From Scilla litardierei (Eukaryota; Streptophyta; Magnoliopsida; Asparagales; Asparagaceae): a stretch of DNA of 64,000 bases. A program made the translations under genes and the position numbers. Positions 1 to 10,413 of the stretch are shown piece by piece. Below the pieces are notes generated by a model. It was not told the origin of the DNA. It made no database searches and was given only the letters and a program-made list of their open reading frames with translations. The stretch is taken from the NCBI GenBank assembly GCA_030789695.1, contig JAULAV010003347.1:44589-108588 (forward strand), written 5' to 3'. Within the stretch, counting starts at the first letter, position 1; each line of letters opens with the position of its first letter.

Positions 1-1488
1 GCCGCCTGAGCCCCCCTGCTGACCGTTCCCCCCTTGCGCCGCCAAACCCCCTCAAACGCCGCCCCTTGCCCTTTCACCTGCAACAAAAAGAGAGAGGGAA
101 AGAACGAAAGACAGAGCAGAACAGAACGAGAAAGAGACAGAGTGAGAAGGAGTGAGAGGTAAAGTTTTAAAGTGTTATTATATTAGATGTTATAAGACTT
201 ATAAGCTAAGTTAATTTTTCTAAAGTTAAGTTATAAAGATAGTTTATTAAATAAGTTAAGTAAGAGTGTTATGCTAAGTTTAAAATTAAAGTTAAACATG
301 ATTTTTAAAATAAGTTATAATATAAGTTATTACAGCAAGTTATTTAATAAGTTAATAATTTCAAATCTATAGTAGTTAAAATAGTAAGTAGATGCTATTA
401 TTATTATGTAACTAACTTGCCATGCAACGTATGTGTACCAGGTATCCCTATCGTTGTCCAAACGCGCATTTCGCTACAAGGCGAAATCGATAACTCACAG
501 TACCCTAGCTATGGAGTTTAAAAATAATATTGATGCATGCTAAATTAGTTTCTTTTCATCAGCAAAGTGATTCACATGAACCGTTAGCTAAATTTGATAT
601 GTTGCATAGCATCGTAAGTTGCACCGTATCATAAATTGAATTGAATTGGACTCCGTGACAGGTTTAACCGAAAGAGATAACTGGAAAAGTGAGAATGGTA
701 GTTGACTCGTAAATTGTAAATATGATAACCTGCACACACACATGGGGTTTGGGGTAACTTATAATAGCGGAAGTGCGGGAGCGACCAGTCTGATCTTTGT
801 AATGCACAATATCGATTTGTTGAATAGTACCGATTTGTTGAACAGTATTGTTTTGTTGTAACCCGGGATATCAGGTGGACTCTTGGTTGCTTACCGTACT
901 ACCCATTATATGTCACGAACTAGGATCAGGCACAACTAAAAACCTCTGGTCTTTTTAATATTGTTTATTGTTGACAGAATTGTGATAGTGGTAAATCTGT
1001 TATGTTACTTTTCTGCTCTATTGTACGCACTTTACTTATTGTCTCTTTAGATTGCCATGCTAGTTTTGCCATGTTAGTTTATTGTTTTAAATATCATGCT
1101 AGAGATACTTTGAGTTACGTCTGATCCTGGCGACCCTTCCTTTGGTGGTGGACTCGCCAGATAACCCCCAGGTCGAGGAGTTTGCACCAGAGGCTGTAGG
1201 CACTGAGTTTGTGGTTGAGTTTGACCAGCAGGACCAGCATGACCCTGAGTATTGAGAGTGAGTGTGGGAGTTTTATTATGTTGCTTTCAGAGTGGTTTGA
1301 TGTATTTTGTATTCTGTTGTATTTTTCCTTTTCCTGTTAGCTGCTGGGTTGTAATAAGGTTGTAAAACCACTTTCATTATCAGTATTTTGACGTATTTCT
1401 GCAACAGAGCCTGTGTTGACTTCATTGGTGCCTAGCAGGACTTGTGCATGTTCCAAACAGTAACGGGCCCCGAGAGTGGGTCGTTACA
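1..1488 (+). repeat. Element A 5' LTR (5'-truncated by window edge)
   Basis: It matches 35282-36750 nearly base for base, with roughly 1-2% difference by eye plus small indels near position 80-130. It ends in GGGTCGTTACA, the same terminus as the 3' LTR. The first part, including the TGTAACGACC start seen at 34321, lies outside the window. A CDS-like acidic stretch ends with TGA at 1253-1255 (see findings). No clear TATA box is seen in the visible part. Confidence 0.93.
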
Positions 1489-1490
1489 AG

Positions 1491-1511
1491 TTTAGTGGCC
1501 CATGCAGGTCC
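1491..1511 (+). promoter_or_regulatory. Element A primer-binding-site-like motif
   Basis: Two bases after the LTR end comes TTTAGTGGCCCATGCAGGTC. It corresponds to GGTGGCCYATRCAGGTC at the same position in elements B, D and E. It is not the initiator-Met type site (TGGTATCAGAGC) found in the two copia elements here. The primer is not identified. Confidence 0.55.
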
Positions 1512-1606
1512 GCGCTAAAAGCCACATGAACAATACAGGAAGTTCAGAATATGTCGTATAAAATACTCAATGGAACTGATCAAACCTTATGAAATGCAGA
1601 TAAGCC

Positions 1607-2650
1607 ATGGAAAGGAACACTTCGGGAAGCGGTGACAGTGCTTTTGGATCAGGGATCAACCACCAGAATGGGGGTCCCAACCAGAATGATGCTGGCAATG
1701 GAGCCAATAACGGTTCGGGCGCAACAGCATTCCCGGCTGCACCGTTGTATGCAGAAGATTGCATGCGGGGCATGTATGCCCTTCACCAGCAGCTTGGACA
1801 GGCCTTGGAACAGGCTTTGCACAGAGAGCAATGAGCTGACCCGAGTGCTTATCACTTTCGAGGGATGAGCCCGAATACCTTCGCAGGGACTGAGAACCAT
1901 CTTCAGGCGGAAGAATGGCTCAAGCGTATCACTGATGATCTGAGAGCATCTCAGATTCGAGAAGAAGCCTGGGTGGCTGTCATCAAGAGGCAACTAACGG
2001 ATGGTGCTAGAGACGGGTGGCAGGTGGTTGAAGACCGCTTGGGATTGCCGATTTCGTGGGATGTATTTACAAGTACATTCAACGCTCAGTACTTTCCCCC
2101 ACACGCAACGATCAAGATGAGGAAGAAGTTCATCAACCTGAAGCAGGGCTCGATGACGGTGGATCAGTATGACGCTGAGTTCTCCAGGCTCAGTAGGTTT
2201 GCTCCAGAGATGGTTACAAATGCTTTGACTCGAGCCCAGCAGTTCCAGCAGGGGCTCAATATTGAGATTCGAAGGATGATGGTCGGTGCTAGCCCGACCA
2301 CACATGCTGAAGTTCTGGCCATTGCTCGTAACCATGAGATGGTCGAAGAGGAGGAAAAGGAAGAACGCATGATGGCAGCATCTGCGAGGCCCCCACCGAC
2401 CCATGCTGGGCCAAGCAGACGGCCACAGATGCACCGCCCTATTCAGCAGGTTCAGTTTAAGAGGCCAGGACCGCAGCAGCAGGCCCAGCCAGTTTGCCAT
2501 TACAGTGGGAGGCCTGGACACTTCAAGTCTGAGTGCCGAAGTCTTTTAGGCCTTTGTTTGGTTTGTGGGGCGTCAGGACACATGGCTAAGGATTTCCCTC
2601 ATTTAAAGCCACGTGCTTCAGCTCCAGGCTACACACTCGCAACCGAATGA
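1607..2650 (+). pseudogene. gag: Element A gag (capsid/nucleocapsid), inactivated
   Basis: Structural protein of the virus-like particle. From ATG 1607 the frame reads to an in-frame TGA at 1832-1834 and continues in the same frame to 2650. The middle (about 1900-2360) is a retrotransposon gag domain with spaced motifs such as WDVFTSTFNAQYFP and GSMTVDQYDAEF. Near 2495-2610 there are two CCHC zinc knuckles, both damaged: the first has Ser for the second Cys, the second has Phe for the last Cys. The frame then runs into an unrelated repeat block (about 2638-3270), and TGA at 2648-2650 belongs to that junction. Internal stop, lost zinc ligands and foreign sequence make this a clear pseudogene. 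Confidence 0.85.
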
Positions 2651-3270
2651 CCCTTCTTCGTCTTCGACAGTAAGACGAAGGGGCAATGCCCCTCGCTACT
2701 GAATGACTCTACTGGATCTTCAGTCGTAAACCGAGGGGTCTCCCCCTTGCAACTAAACGATCCTAATTCATCGTCGGTCGTAAGACGAAGGAGCCATGCC
2801 CCTCGCTACGGAACGACTCTACTTGGTCATCATCCATAAGCTGAGGGGCCACCTCTCGCAACAGAATTACCCGACTTCATCGTCGGCTGTAAGACGAAGG
2901 GTCCATGCCCCAGGCTACCGAACGACTCTACTTCATCGTCTGCCATAAGCCGAGGGCTTTCTCAAAGACAGAGAGCACTACGGCATCCACCCGATCACTG
3001 AACCGATCGGGTGGGATCTGCTCCTTTGATGCTCCTCGTCGGGTCAGATACGTGTGCACGAACCGATCGGGTGGGTCTGTCCATCCGATCGGTTGAAGCT
3101 CCAAGTCATCAAATCATCATCTTTGGCCATCGGATCTTCGCCGTATAAGCGCGCCTTGGTCCCGGCATGCAAGGTTGATCCCAGAAGACACCGAAATGCT
3201 GACATTTGCTTGAAATACAAACAATACACCCAATAGTCAATATGAACCAAAAAAGTGATATATACAAGGT
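2638..3270. repeat. Foreign repeat block between gag and protease of element A
   Basis: This stretch replaces or interrupts the normal gag-protease linker. From 2638 to about 2950 it holds degenerate repeats built on GTAAGACGAAGG, GCCCCTCGCTAC and GAACGACTCTACTTCATCGTC. This is the reverse complement of the minisatellite at 60085-61640, that is, the sense orientation of Tat element F. From 2985 to 3095 there are three or four copies of a CCGATCGG-centred palindrome. Normal element coding resumes near 3270-3350 (RRQAYTMTVKEAEA), shortly before the protease. No clean target duplication was found at its edges. Confidence 0.6.
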
Positions 3271-3407
3271 AAGGCAGCAACCACCATCGAGACGCCAGGC
3301 TTACACCATGACTGTCAAAGAGGCCGAGGCCACCGGTGAAGTGATCACAGGTATAATTCTTGCATTGTTAGTATATCTTTGCTTTCATTAGCATTGGTTG
3401 CTTAGAT

Positions 3408-5650
3408 TAGTGTTTGAACCTAGCTGTCGTGCTAGTAGCTGGGAATCCCGCCCTCTCCTTGTTCGACTCGGGAGCATCACACTGCTTTCTAGCGAGTCGA
3501 TTCGTTCACACCCATACTGTTCCTGTCAAAACTCTAACTACCGGTTGGAACGTCAATACCAGTGGCGGAGTGATAAAGGCGACCAGTGGGTATCCTCAAT
3601 GCCCCGTGGTGATTTGTGGGCGAGCTTTGTTCGCCGACTACATGATTATTGATATCCCGAACTTTGATGCTGTATTCGGGATGGATTGGTTGGGAACTTT
3701 CCATGCCACCATCGACTGTTGTCGAAGGAGGGTAGCCTTCGACATTCCTGATCATCCGAAGTTCGAGTTCATTAGTGGGAGCAGATCTGTGGGACCGGTG
3801 AAGTACAAGGCCAGGTCGACCGAAGCAATAGCAGCCGCGATGGACGCTGAGCCCGAGATACCTGAAGTGGTTCGAGAGTTCTTGGATGTGTTTCCGGACG
3901 TCCTTACAGGTTTGCCTCTGGATCGCACTCTCAAATTTGCCATCGAACTAATGCCAGGAGCCCAGCCGATGTCCAGGGGACCGTATCGTTTAGCACCATC
4001 TGAGCTAGAAGAATTGCGGGTCCAACTTGATGATCTACTGAAGAAGGGATGGATACGACCCAGTGTATCTCCCTGGGGATCTCCTATATTGCTGGTGAAG
4101 AAGAAAGACGGATCCCTTCGTATGTGCGTTGACTATCGCGAGCTGAACAAAGTCACCGTGAAGAACAAGTACCCTCTACCGCGCATCGACGATCTTTTCG
4201 ACCAGCTCGGTGGGTCAAGCGTCTATTCGAAGCTGGATCTGAGGACAGGGTACCATCAAGTGAAGGTGAAGGATGAAGATGTTCCCAAGACTGCATTCAG
4301 GACTAGATACGTACATTATGAGTACTTAGTGATGCCGTTTGGTGTGACCAATGCACCCGCAGTATTTATGAGTCTCATGAACCAAGTATTGTATGAATAC
4401 TTGGACAAGTTCGTTGTAGTCTACATTGACGACATTCTCATCTACTCGAAGAATGCCGTGGAGCATGCAGAGCATCTCATGAAGGTTCTCGAGACCCTGC
4501 GAAGACACCAGCTTTATGCCAAACTTAGCAAGTGCGAGTTCTGGCTAAACAAGGTGGCATTTCTGGGCCACGTGGTGTCCGGAGCAGGGATTGCTGTTGA
4601 TCCTGAAAAAGTAGCCGCTGTTCAAAACTGGCCAGTCCCCCGAACGGTGACCGAGATTCGAAGCTTCTTGGGACTAGCTGGCTACTACCAGAGGTTCATC
4701 AAAGACTTCTCAAAGATCGCGGGAGCCATGACGCGATTAACGAGAAAGGATGTGATGTTTGTTTGGTCGAAAGCATGTGAGGATGCTTTCTAGGAACTGA
4801 AGAAGAGGTTGATGACTGCACCCATCTTAATCATTCCTGACCGATCAGGAGGATTTGAAGTCTTCTGCGATGCATCTGGCAAAGGACTTGGATGCGTGCT
4901 ACATCAGCACGGTCGAGTCGTAGCATATGCATCCCGACAGTTGAAGATACATGAGAAGAACTACCCCACACATGATCTTGAGTTGGCGGCAGTGATTTTT
5001 GCACTGAAGATTTGGAGGCACTTCCTATTGGATGAGCACATGAAGGTGTTCTCGGATCATAAGAGTCTGAAGTATCTCTTCACTCAGAAGGAGCTCAACA
5101 TGCGTCAGAGATGATGGGTCGAGCTCATGGCAGATTATGACAATGACCTTCAGTACCATCCTGGAAAAGTCAATGTTGTGCCGGATGCATTGAGTCGTCT
5201 TCCAGCAGTGATGACCCTTACGACTCAGTGGAGGTTGCAGCAAGAGATCCGAGACATGGGTATAGAAGTGATTCTACCAGGGATGCCTGCATCTTTGATG
5301 GGCATGCATATCCAGTCGACCTTGGTAGAGAGGATCAAGTCTACTCAGATGGAGGATGAGAAGCTACGGAAGATTATAGATCTAGTGTTGGCAGGCCAAA
5401 GACCAGAGTTCAAGATTCATGCAGATGGGTCCTTGAGGTTTGAGGACAGGATATGTGTACCGTCTGGTGCCATTAGAGAGGAGCTATTGGAGGAAGCTCA
5501 CAGCTCTCCTTACTCTATACATCCTGGAGGTACCAAGATGTATCAGGATCTGCGACAACATTACTGGTGGCATGGCATGAAGAGAAGCGTCACTCGGAGT
5601 GTAGCGAAGTGTATTGTGTGCCAACAGGTGAAGGTTGAACACCAGAGAAC
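3408..5650 (+). pseudogene. pol: Element A pol, N-terminal part: protease, reverse transcriptase, RNase H, integrase zinc domain
   Basis: One frame with stop codons at 4791-4793 (TAG) and 5112-5114 (TGA), and a stop at 3408-3410 just upstream. The aspartic protease active site is [10 protein letters not shown] near 3459. RT follows from about 3850, with [15 protein letters not shown] and the catalytic YIDD at 4422-4433. RNase H has [10 protein letters not shown] (about 4863), [11 protein letters not shown] and SDHKSLKYL. The integrase zinc domain has the H-H-C-C pattern ending in CIVCQQVK (about 5615). The frame is cut at 5650 by Sirevirus C1 and resumes at 33182. The segment 3351-3413 between the linker peptide and the protease is GT...AG-bounded and out of frame; it is either a small insertion or intron-like. 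Confidence 0.9.
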
Positions 5651-6346
5651 TGATGGAAATTGAATTCCAACCCTAAGTAATTTTGATGATGAGCACACCA
5701 AATGAATGCTTAGTGTACTAACTACACTACACTACACTTTAAGTATACAGATTTCGCGAAGCTCTACTAATACTCCAAGAAGCACGCATCAATACTCCAC
5801 GACAAAGACGAACATGGCTAAACTCAAGTGATGAAGCTCAAGCTCAAACAAAACAAGAAGCTCAAAGAGAAGCTCATCTTCACTTCATTAAGTTGACTAA
5901 ACTGCCGAAGACATGTTCAGAGTCTAGTGTGAGTGTGTCGTGTCTTTTAGGATATTTGTCAAAGCCATATCAAATAGACAACACACACACACAAATGATT
6001 TCGAAACAATTTTTAACTATCTTCAAAAACAGTTTTTAAAGAGCTTTTCTAGTCACTTCATAATTCTCGTAGTGAAACTCCACGCACCTTGGAGTTAACT
6101 ACTCTTTTGACTAGAACAACAGGAAAAACTCCTCTGGGAGTTGACTACCAAAAGTAGGGAGTCGACTACTTGTCAGGGACGAAAATTTCCTAGACTCCTC
6201 TGGGAGTCGACTACCTATAGAGGGAGTCGACTACCTGCTGGAAATTTTCAGACGTTTTGAATTTGAATTTTAAAATCTTTTGAGCAATTTACTCCGAAAT
6301 TTTTGGGACAAAAGTCAAACGAAATTTGAAATTCAAATCTCAATTT
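5651..6346 (+). repeat. C1 5' LTR, segment 1 (upstream U3)
   Basis: Matches the start of the 3' LTR (31496 onward). It contains several copies of the GGAGTCGACTACC motif between about 6137 and 6240 (some with T for C). This copy has one motif more than the 3' LTR (a duplication near 6200-6235). It ends where C2 inserted. Confidence 0.92.
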
Positions 6347-6770
6347 TGTTGAATATTGGACTCCCCGGATTTGGTTTTGGATGATGAGCAAACATAAATA
6401 CTTCATGAACTAACAATTTGTGAGCGAAGTATTGGAGATCGTCGCCAATTTCACGAGAATATTCAAAGCGACATCTCAACACTTCCAAAAGCTCGTTTTC
6501 ATGCCTAAAGCTTCGTTGAAGCTCTTGCGACGCTTTGGAAGTAATGAAGATTCAATCGAAGCTCTCAAAGACCGTTTATTAAGGTTTTATTTATAGTCTT
6601 TTAGTTTCGATTGATAGAATGTTAAGCCTTGAGTATATCTTACGTTTCTATCTTCATTACGCTCATTTCGTAGCTCTAGGATTCTTGCACAAGGTCACTC
6701 TAACTTCCTCGAAGCGTCGCGCTTCGATTCGGACTTTGTTGTGCATGTTAGTTGGTACAAGAACAAGTAC

Positions 6771-7290
6771 TGACCGACTAGATGGTGATCTAGTCGGTCG
6801 GCCACTGTTCTTGGACCGACTAGTTTCTGTCAGTTAATTCTTAGCTCTTTACTGTTTACAGTTAGTCGGTCTATGTTGACTCACCGACCGACTAGTTTGT
6901 GAACTAGTCGGTCAGTGATGCTTCTTTGACCGACTAGTTGAGACTGACTGTTCACTCTAAAATTCTCCTAAGCTACTGTTTACCGTTAGTCGGTCTAAGA
7001 ACGTTTGATGACCGACTAGTTGACAATCTAGTCGGTCAACTTTTGTTCTTGGACCGACTAAGTCAACTTGCCTTCAGACTATGTTGTTTTGCCTCTTAGT
7101 CGGTCTACGTTCATTGGATGACCGACTAGTTGTGAAACTAGTCGGTCAGACAGTGTTCTTGGACCGACTAGTTTTCTAGGTCTGAAATTCTATCTCCTCT
7201 CAGATCTGCTCTTAGTCGGTCCATGCTTTGTGACTGACCGACTAGTTGATGAACTAGTCGGTCAGTGAGTGTTCTTTGACCGACTAGATC
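6771..7290. repeat. CCGACTAG/CTAGTCGG palindromic array in C2 LTR
   Basis: About four to five diverged units of roughly 110-130 bp. Each has TAGTCGGTC, then GACCGACTAG, a 4-9 nt gap and CTAGTCGGTC (an inverted pair), then another GACCGACTAG. Clear inverted pairs lie at 6772-6799, 6884-6914, about 7010-7040, 7120-7150 and 7230-7265. The array lies upstream of the TATA box, so it is in U3. Sirevirus LTRs are known to carry repeated palindromes; this sequence is specific to C2. The same unit recurs at 13770-13965. Confidence 0.85.
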
Positions 7291-7341
7291 TCACAGATTT
7301 CTTTCCGTTGGAGATTGACCTAACTTGTTTTTATGGGTCCC

Positions 7342-7349
7342 TATAAATA
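7342..7349 (+). promoter_or_regulatory. TATA box of C2 5' LTR
   Basis: TATAAATA in the context GGGTCCCTATAAATATG. The equivalent in the 3' LTR is at 17973-17980. It marks the probable U3/R boundary region downstream of the palindromic array. Confidence 0.65.
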
Positions 7350-8035
7350 TGAACCTAGGTCATTTCTATCTTCAACAGAGTTGCCATTAAGAGATTCATT
7401 GAGTTCTAAAGAGATAGCTATTCTCCCTCAAATCTAAAGCTCTCTTCCTCACAAGAAACCCATTCTCTCTCATTTCTAGATCTAGAGAGAAGCTTGTTCT
7501 TGGTGAGCTCTTCAAGCTATTGCTTGATTCAAGTTTCCAAATCTTCCCTAGGCACCCATTGCTGCTCATTTCCTTGGTGCTAGGGTTTGGTAACTTCATC
7601 TTCCTCAAATCCTTCATTCCACCTTTTGGGTAAGAAAAACTCAAGGTATAGGATTTTGTGGTAAGAGTATTTATTTCATATTAAACTCTTTTATATTGCT
7701 TATTGGCTCTCTCGGTTGTGAGAGAAGTTTGTGATCCCGGGTTGTGGGATTCACTTTGCCATTGCATGTATGATTTGATCTTGTGAAGGTTTTTCACAAG
7801 ATATTCATAGTGGAAATCTTGAGTTAGGGTTTCTAACTCAAGTATCCGGAGGGGATCCGGGTGGTTGGGACGTAGGATCACCGGGAACAAGTCGGGGAGA
7901 CTTGGGTGGATCCGAACCCATTAACTTCATTTGTTAGCATTGTTAATTTCATTGTTGTCATTCAATTTAAGCTTCCGCAAATTGACTTGGTAGTTGTGTG
8001 CAATTTAATTTGGAATAATACGCCTTATTATTTTA

Positions 8036-8064
8036 AAGTACTATTCACCCCCCCTCTAGTACTT
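8036..8064 (+). promoter_or_regulatory. C-loop hairpin near the 3' end of the Sirevirus LTR
   Basis: AAGTACTA, a loop of TTCA plus seven C and TC, then TAGTACTT. The same position in C1 has CAACACTA...TAGTGTTG, so the stem is kept by paired changes while the C-rich loop is kept in sequence. The other copies are at 18667-18695 (C2 3' LTR), 27485-27515 and 33123-33153 (C1). Its role is unknown; 3'-end formation or packaging are possible. Confidence 0.6.
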
Positions 8065-8091
8065 GTGCAGTAGCTGGTAGGGCATTACATT

Positions 8092-8106
8092 TGGTATCAA
8101 AGCCAG
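8092..8106 (+). promoter_or_regulatory. C2 primer-binding site (initiator-Met tRNA type)
   Basis: TGGTATCAAAGCCAG starts two bases after the LTR. It is the standard plant initiator-Met complement with one change (A for G). Confidence 0.85.
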
Positions 8107-8116
8107 ATACTCAGCT

Positions 8117-10360
8117 ATGTCTGCCAACGACAACAAGACCGTGCCTCCACCTTCCAACTACGACACCTTCAGGAACCGTGAAGGAGCGTCATCGGTGATG
8201 GAAGGACATTCCTCTACAAGGCCTCCATTCTTCAACGGTACCAACTACGGGTACTGGAAATGTCGGATGGAAATCTTCCTCCGAAGTGCATCTTTATGGA
8301 GGACTACAATGAAGGAGTACAACGAGCCCGAAGAAGAAGATTTTGAGAAATGGACTACCGCGGAGGTCGCCGCGGAGGTAAGCAATGCCAAGGCAATGAA
8401 CGCCTTGCAATGCGCATTGGAGCCCGAGGATTTCAATAAGATATGCACATGTAAGAGTGCATATCAAATTTGGAACTCTCTCCTCATACTACATGAAGGG
8501 ACGAGTCGGGTAAGAGACTCTAAACTCGTTGTCGTAACCAAAGATTACGAAATGTTTCACATGCAACAGGGCGAGAAGATGAAAGAATATTACGCTCGCT
8601 TCGTTGACATAATAAACGAGTTAGAGGCCCTCGGCAAGATCTACACTCAAAAGGAGAAGTGCTTAAAGCTTATTGAAGGACTTCCCTCTTCTTGGGAAAA
8701 ACGTACCTTCGCCATCGAGGAAGGTAATGACATGAACAAATATACCGTAGTTCAACTAATGGGTACTTTGATGTCATACGAGGTACGCAAAGATAGCAAG
8801 GTGAAGCTACAAGAAAAGATGAAGTCATATTTGAACCTAGATGCGCCTAAGAAAAAGGCGATTGCATTCAAGGCGGCTTCATCCACATCTTCCGATGATG
8901 AAGACTCGGAAAACGAGTTGGACTTGGAGTCCATGGCACTCATGGCCAAGAAGTTCAACCGTTTCTTCCGGAAAGGTAACTTCAAGACCAAAGGTAAATT
9001 TGGTTCTTCTAACGCCTCTTCCTCTCCTTTGTGTTTCAAGTGTAATAAGCCAGGACACATGAAAGCGGAGTGTCCTCTCAACAAACAAAAGGAGAAGTGG
9101 AAGGCGCCAAAATTCGATAAGTCCAAGAAATACAAGAAGGGGTACAAGAAAGGACTTGTCGGAGCAACATTCACCGACTCCGAGGATTCCTCAAGCGGAG
9201 AGTCGGATGATGAGAAAGTGGAGCAAGCACATATGTGCTTCATGGCAAGAGAGGAGAACGATCAAGGATCCTCCTCTTCCGATGATAGTAATGACGAAAG
9301 CGATGAGGTAACGATGGATGATCTTAGAAATGCTAACTCTCAACTTTGGTCAAAATACACTAAGTTAGTAAATAGATATACTAAGGTAAAAGATGACCTA
9401 GCTAGCATTCAAACATCGCCTAAGAATATCATCACCAACAACGACACCGTTGTTGAAGAGTTAAGAAATGAGATTGTGAATCTCAAATCTAAACTTGAAC
9501 ATGTTAGCATTGAGGATGCGGAAGAACATGAGATAGCGGATTTAACTTCTCAAAACTCGACTTTGAGTATTGAGAACGAGAATCTTAAATCTCGTGTTTA
9601 TGTGCTCACATCGCAAATATCCGTTTTGGATACTTCTTTGCGTTCTCTCAAAGAGAAATATGAGGACACATTGGGCCGAATCAACAAATTCAACAAGGGT
9701 AAGGGCCATTTGGATAATATCCTAAAAGATTTACTTCCGGCCAAACACCACATTGGCTTGGGGTATATGATGGGAAATTCATCCAAGTCGGTCACTACTT
9801 TTGTTAGGCCAACTTCCGAAGCCTCAACGAGTGGGAGCAAACACTCTATTGGTAGTTCATCTACCAATGGTGCTTCCACCTCGTCCACACCCTCTTTCGG
9901 AAAGAAACCCACTTTGGGTGGACCTCCAAAGAAGGGGCATGCCTACATGTACACTAATAACATGCCACGTAGGAACACACGTCCTACTCCACCGTCTCAC
10001 ACTTATGATGATTTTTATGCAACACATTCCCGGGCACGTGCACACCAAGTGAGACACCCTCACGCACGTGTTTCCACACATGCATATGTACACCCACCTC
10101 ATCATATGAATAATTCTTTTCGTGCACCATTCCATCATGTCCCGTATGCCTATCCACAACATGCATCACGTAGAAATCAACGTAGCATGCATGCACCCAA
10201 TAGGATGATGGCTCCCAAAATTTTCACTGTTTGGAGCCCAAATGACACAAGCATGGACGAAAAACAAATGTACATGAATGCTTATTTTTCGGATGTTGTG
10301 CATAGTAAGAATTATGTGGGGAAGTCTAAGTCCACTTGGACTTGGCTTCCAAAGGTCTAA
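8117..10360 (+). CDS. gag: C2 gag polyprotein
   Basis: Structural protein of the copia particle, 747 codons from the first ATG after the primer site, with no internal stop. The N-terminal third is a copia-type gag domain: FFNGTNYGYWKCRMEIFL near residue 39, then YEMFHMQQGEKMKEYYARF and LIEGLPSSWEKRT. A CCHC zinc knuckle (CFKCNKPGHMKAEC) is at about residues 306-319. Acidic Ser/Asp-rich stretches and a predicted coiled coil (about 405-540) follow, then a His/Arg/Thr-rich tail; such long extended gags are typical of Sireviruses. The end has the WLPKV motif that closes gag in this group, and TAA is at 10358-10360. Pol lies in another frame 50 bp downstream, which needs a frameshift, splicing or re-initiation. 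Confidence 0.93.
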   Translation: MSANDNKTVPPPSNYDTFRNREGASSVMEGHSSTRPPFFNGTNYGYWKCRMEIFLRSASLWRTTMKEYNEPEEEDFEKWTTAEVAAEVSNAKAMNALQCALEPEDFNKICTCKSAYQIWNSLLILHEGTSRVRDSKLVVVTKDYEMFHMQQGEKMKEYYARFVDIINELEALGKIYTQKEKCLKLIEGLPSSWEKRTFAIEEGNDMNKYTVVQLMGTLMSYEVRKDSKVKLQEKMKSYLNLDAPKKKAIAFKAASSTSSDDEDSENELDLESMALMAKKFNRFFRKGNFKTKGKFGSSNASSSPLCFKCNKPGHMKAECPLNKQKEKWKAPKFDKSKKYKKGYKKGLVGATFTDSEDSSSGESDDEKVEQAHMCFMAREENDQGSSSSDDSNDESDEVTMDDLRNANSQLWSKYTKLVNRYTKVKDDLASIQTSPKNIITNNDTVVEELRNEIVNLKSKLEHVSIEDAEEHEIADLTSQNSTLSIENENLKSRVYVLTSQISVLDTSLRSLKEKYEDTLGRINKFNKGKGHLDNILKDLLPAKHHIGLGYMMGNSSKSVTTFVRPTSEASTSGSKHSIGSSSTNGASTSSTPSFGKKPTLGGPPKKGHAYMYTNNMPRRNTRPTPPSHTYDDFYATHSRARAHQVRHPHARVSTHAYVHPPHHMNNSFRAPFHHVPYAYPQHASRRNQRSMHAPNRMMAPKIFTVWSPNDTSMDEKQMYMNAYFSDVVHSKNYVGKSKSTWTWLPKV

Positions 10361-10413
10361 TCCCTTGGACCCAATGACCTTGGGTACCATGATATGAAAG
10401 TGTCTATCTTTAG

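Larger units (their letters stand above)
6347..8089 (+). repeat. C2 5' LTR
   Basis: Starts TGTTGAATATTGG and ends GGGCATTACA. It holds a tandem palindromic array (6771-7290), a TATA box near 7342, a pyrimidine/C-run hairpin (8036-8064), and then the primer site. It is 1743 bp, identical in length to the 3' copy. Confidence 0.96.

Noticed and set aside
1994..2521. Minus-strand frame of 175 codons
   Set aside because: Shadow of the element A gag frame; no independent evidence.
3351..3413. Intron between linker peptide and protease in element A
   Set aside because: GT...AG borders exist, but removal does not restore the protease frame; kept only as a remark because A is degenerate here.
6772..7290. 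CRISPR or transposon terminal inverted repeats from the CCGACTAG palindromes
   Set aside because: They are internal to the LTR, present in both LTRs and tandem; better explained as LTR palindromic repeats.
8752..9243. Minus-strand frame of 163 codons
   Set aside because: Shadow of C2 gag.
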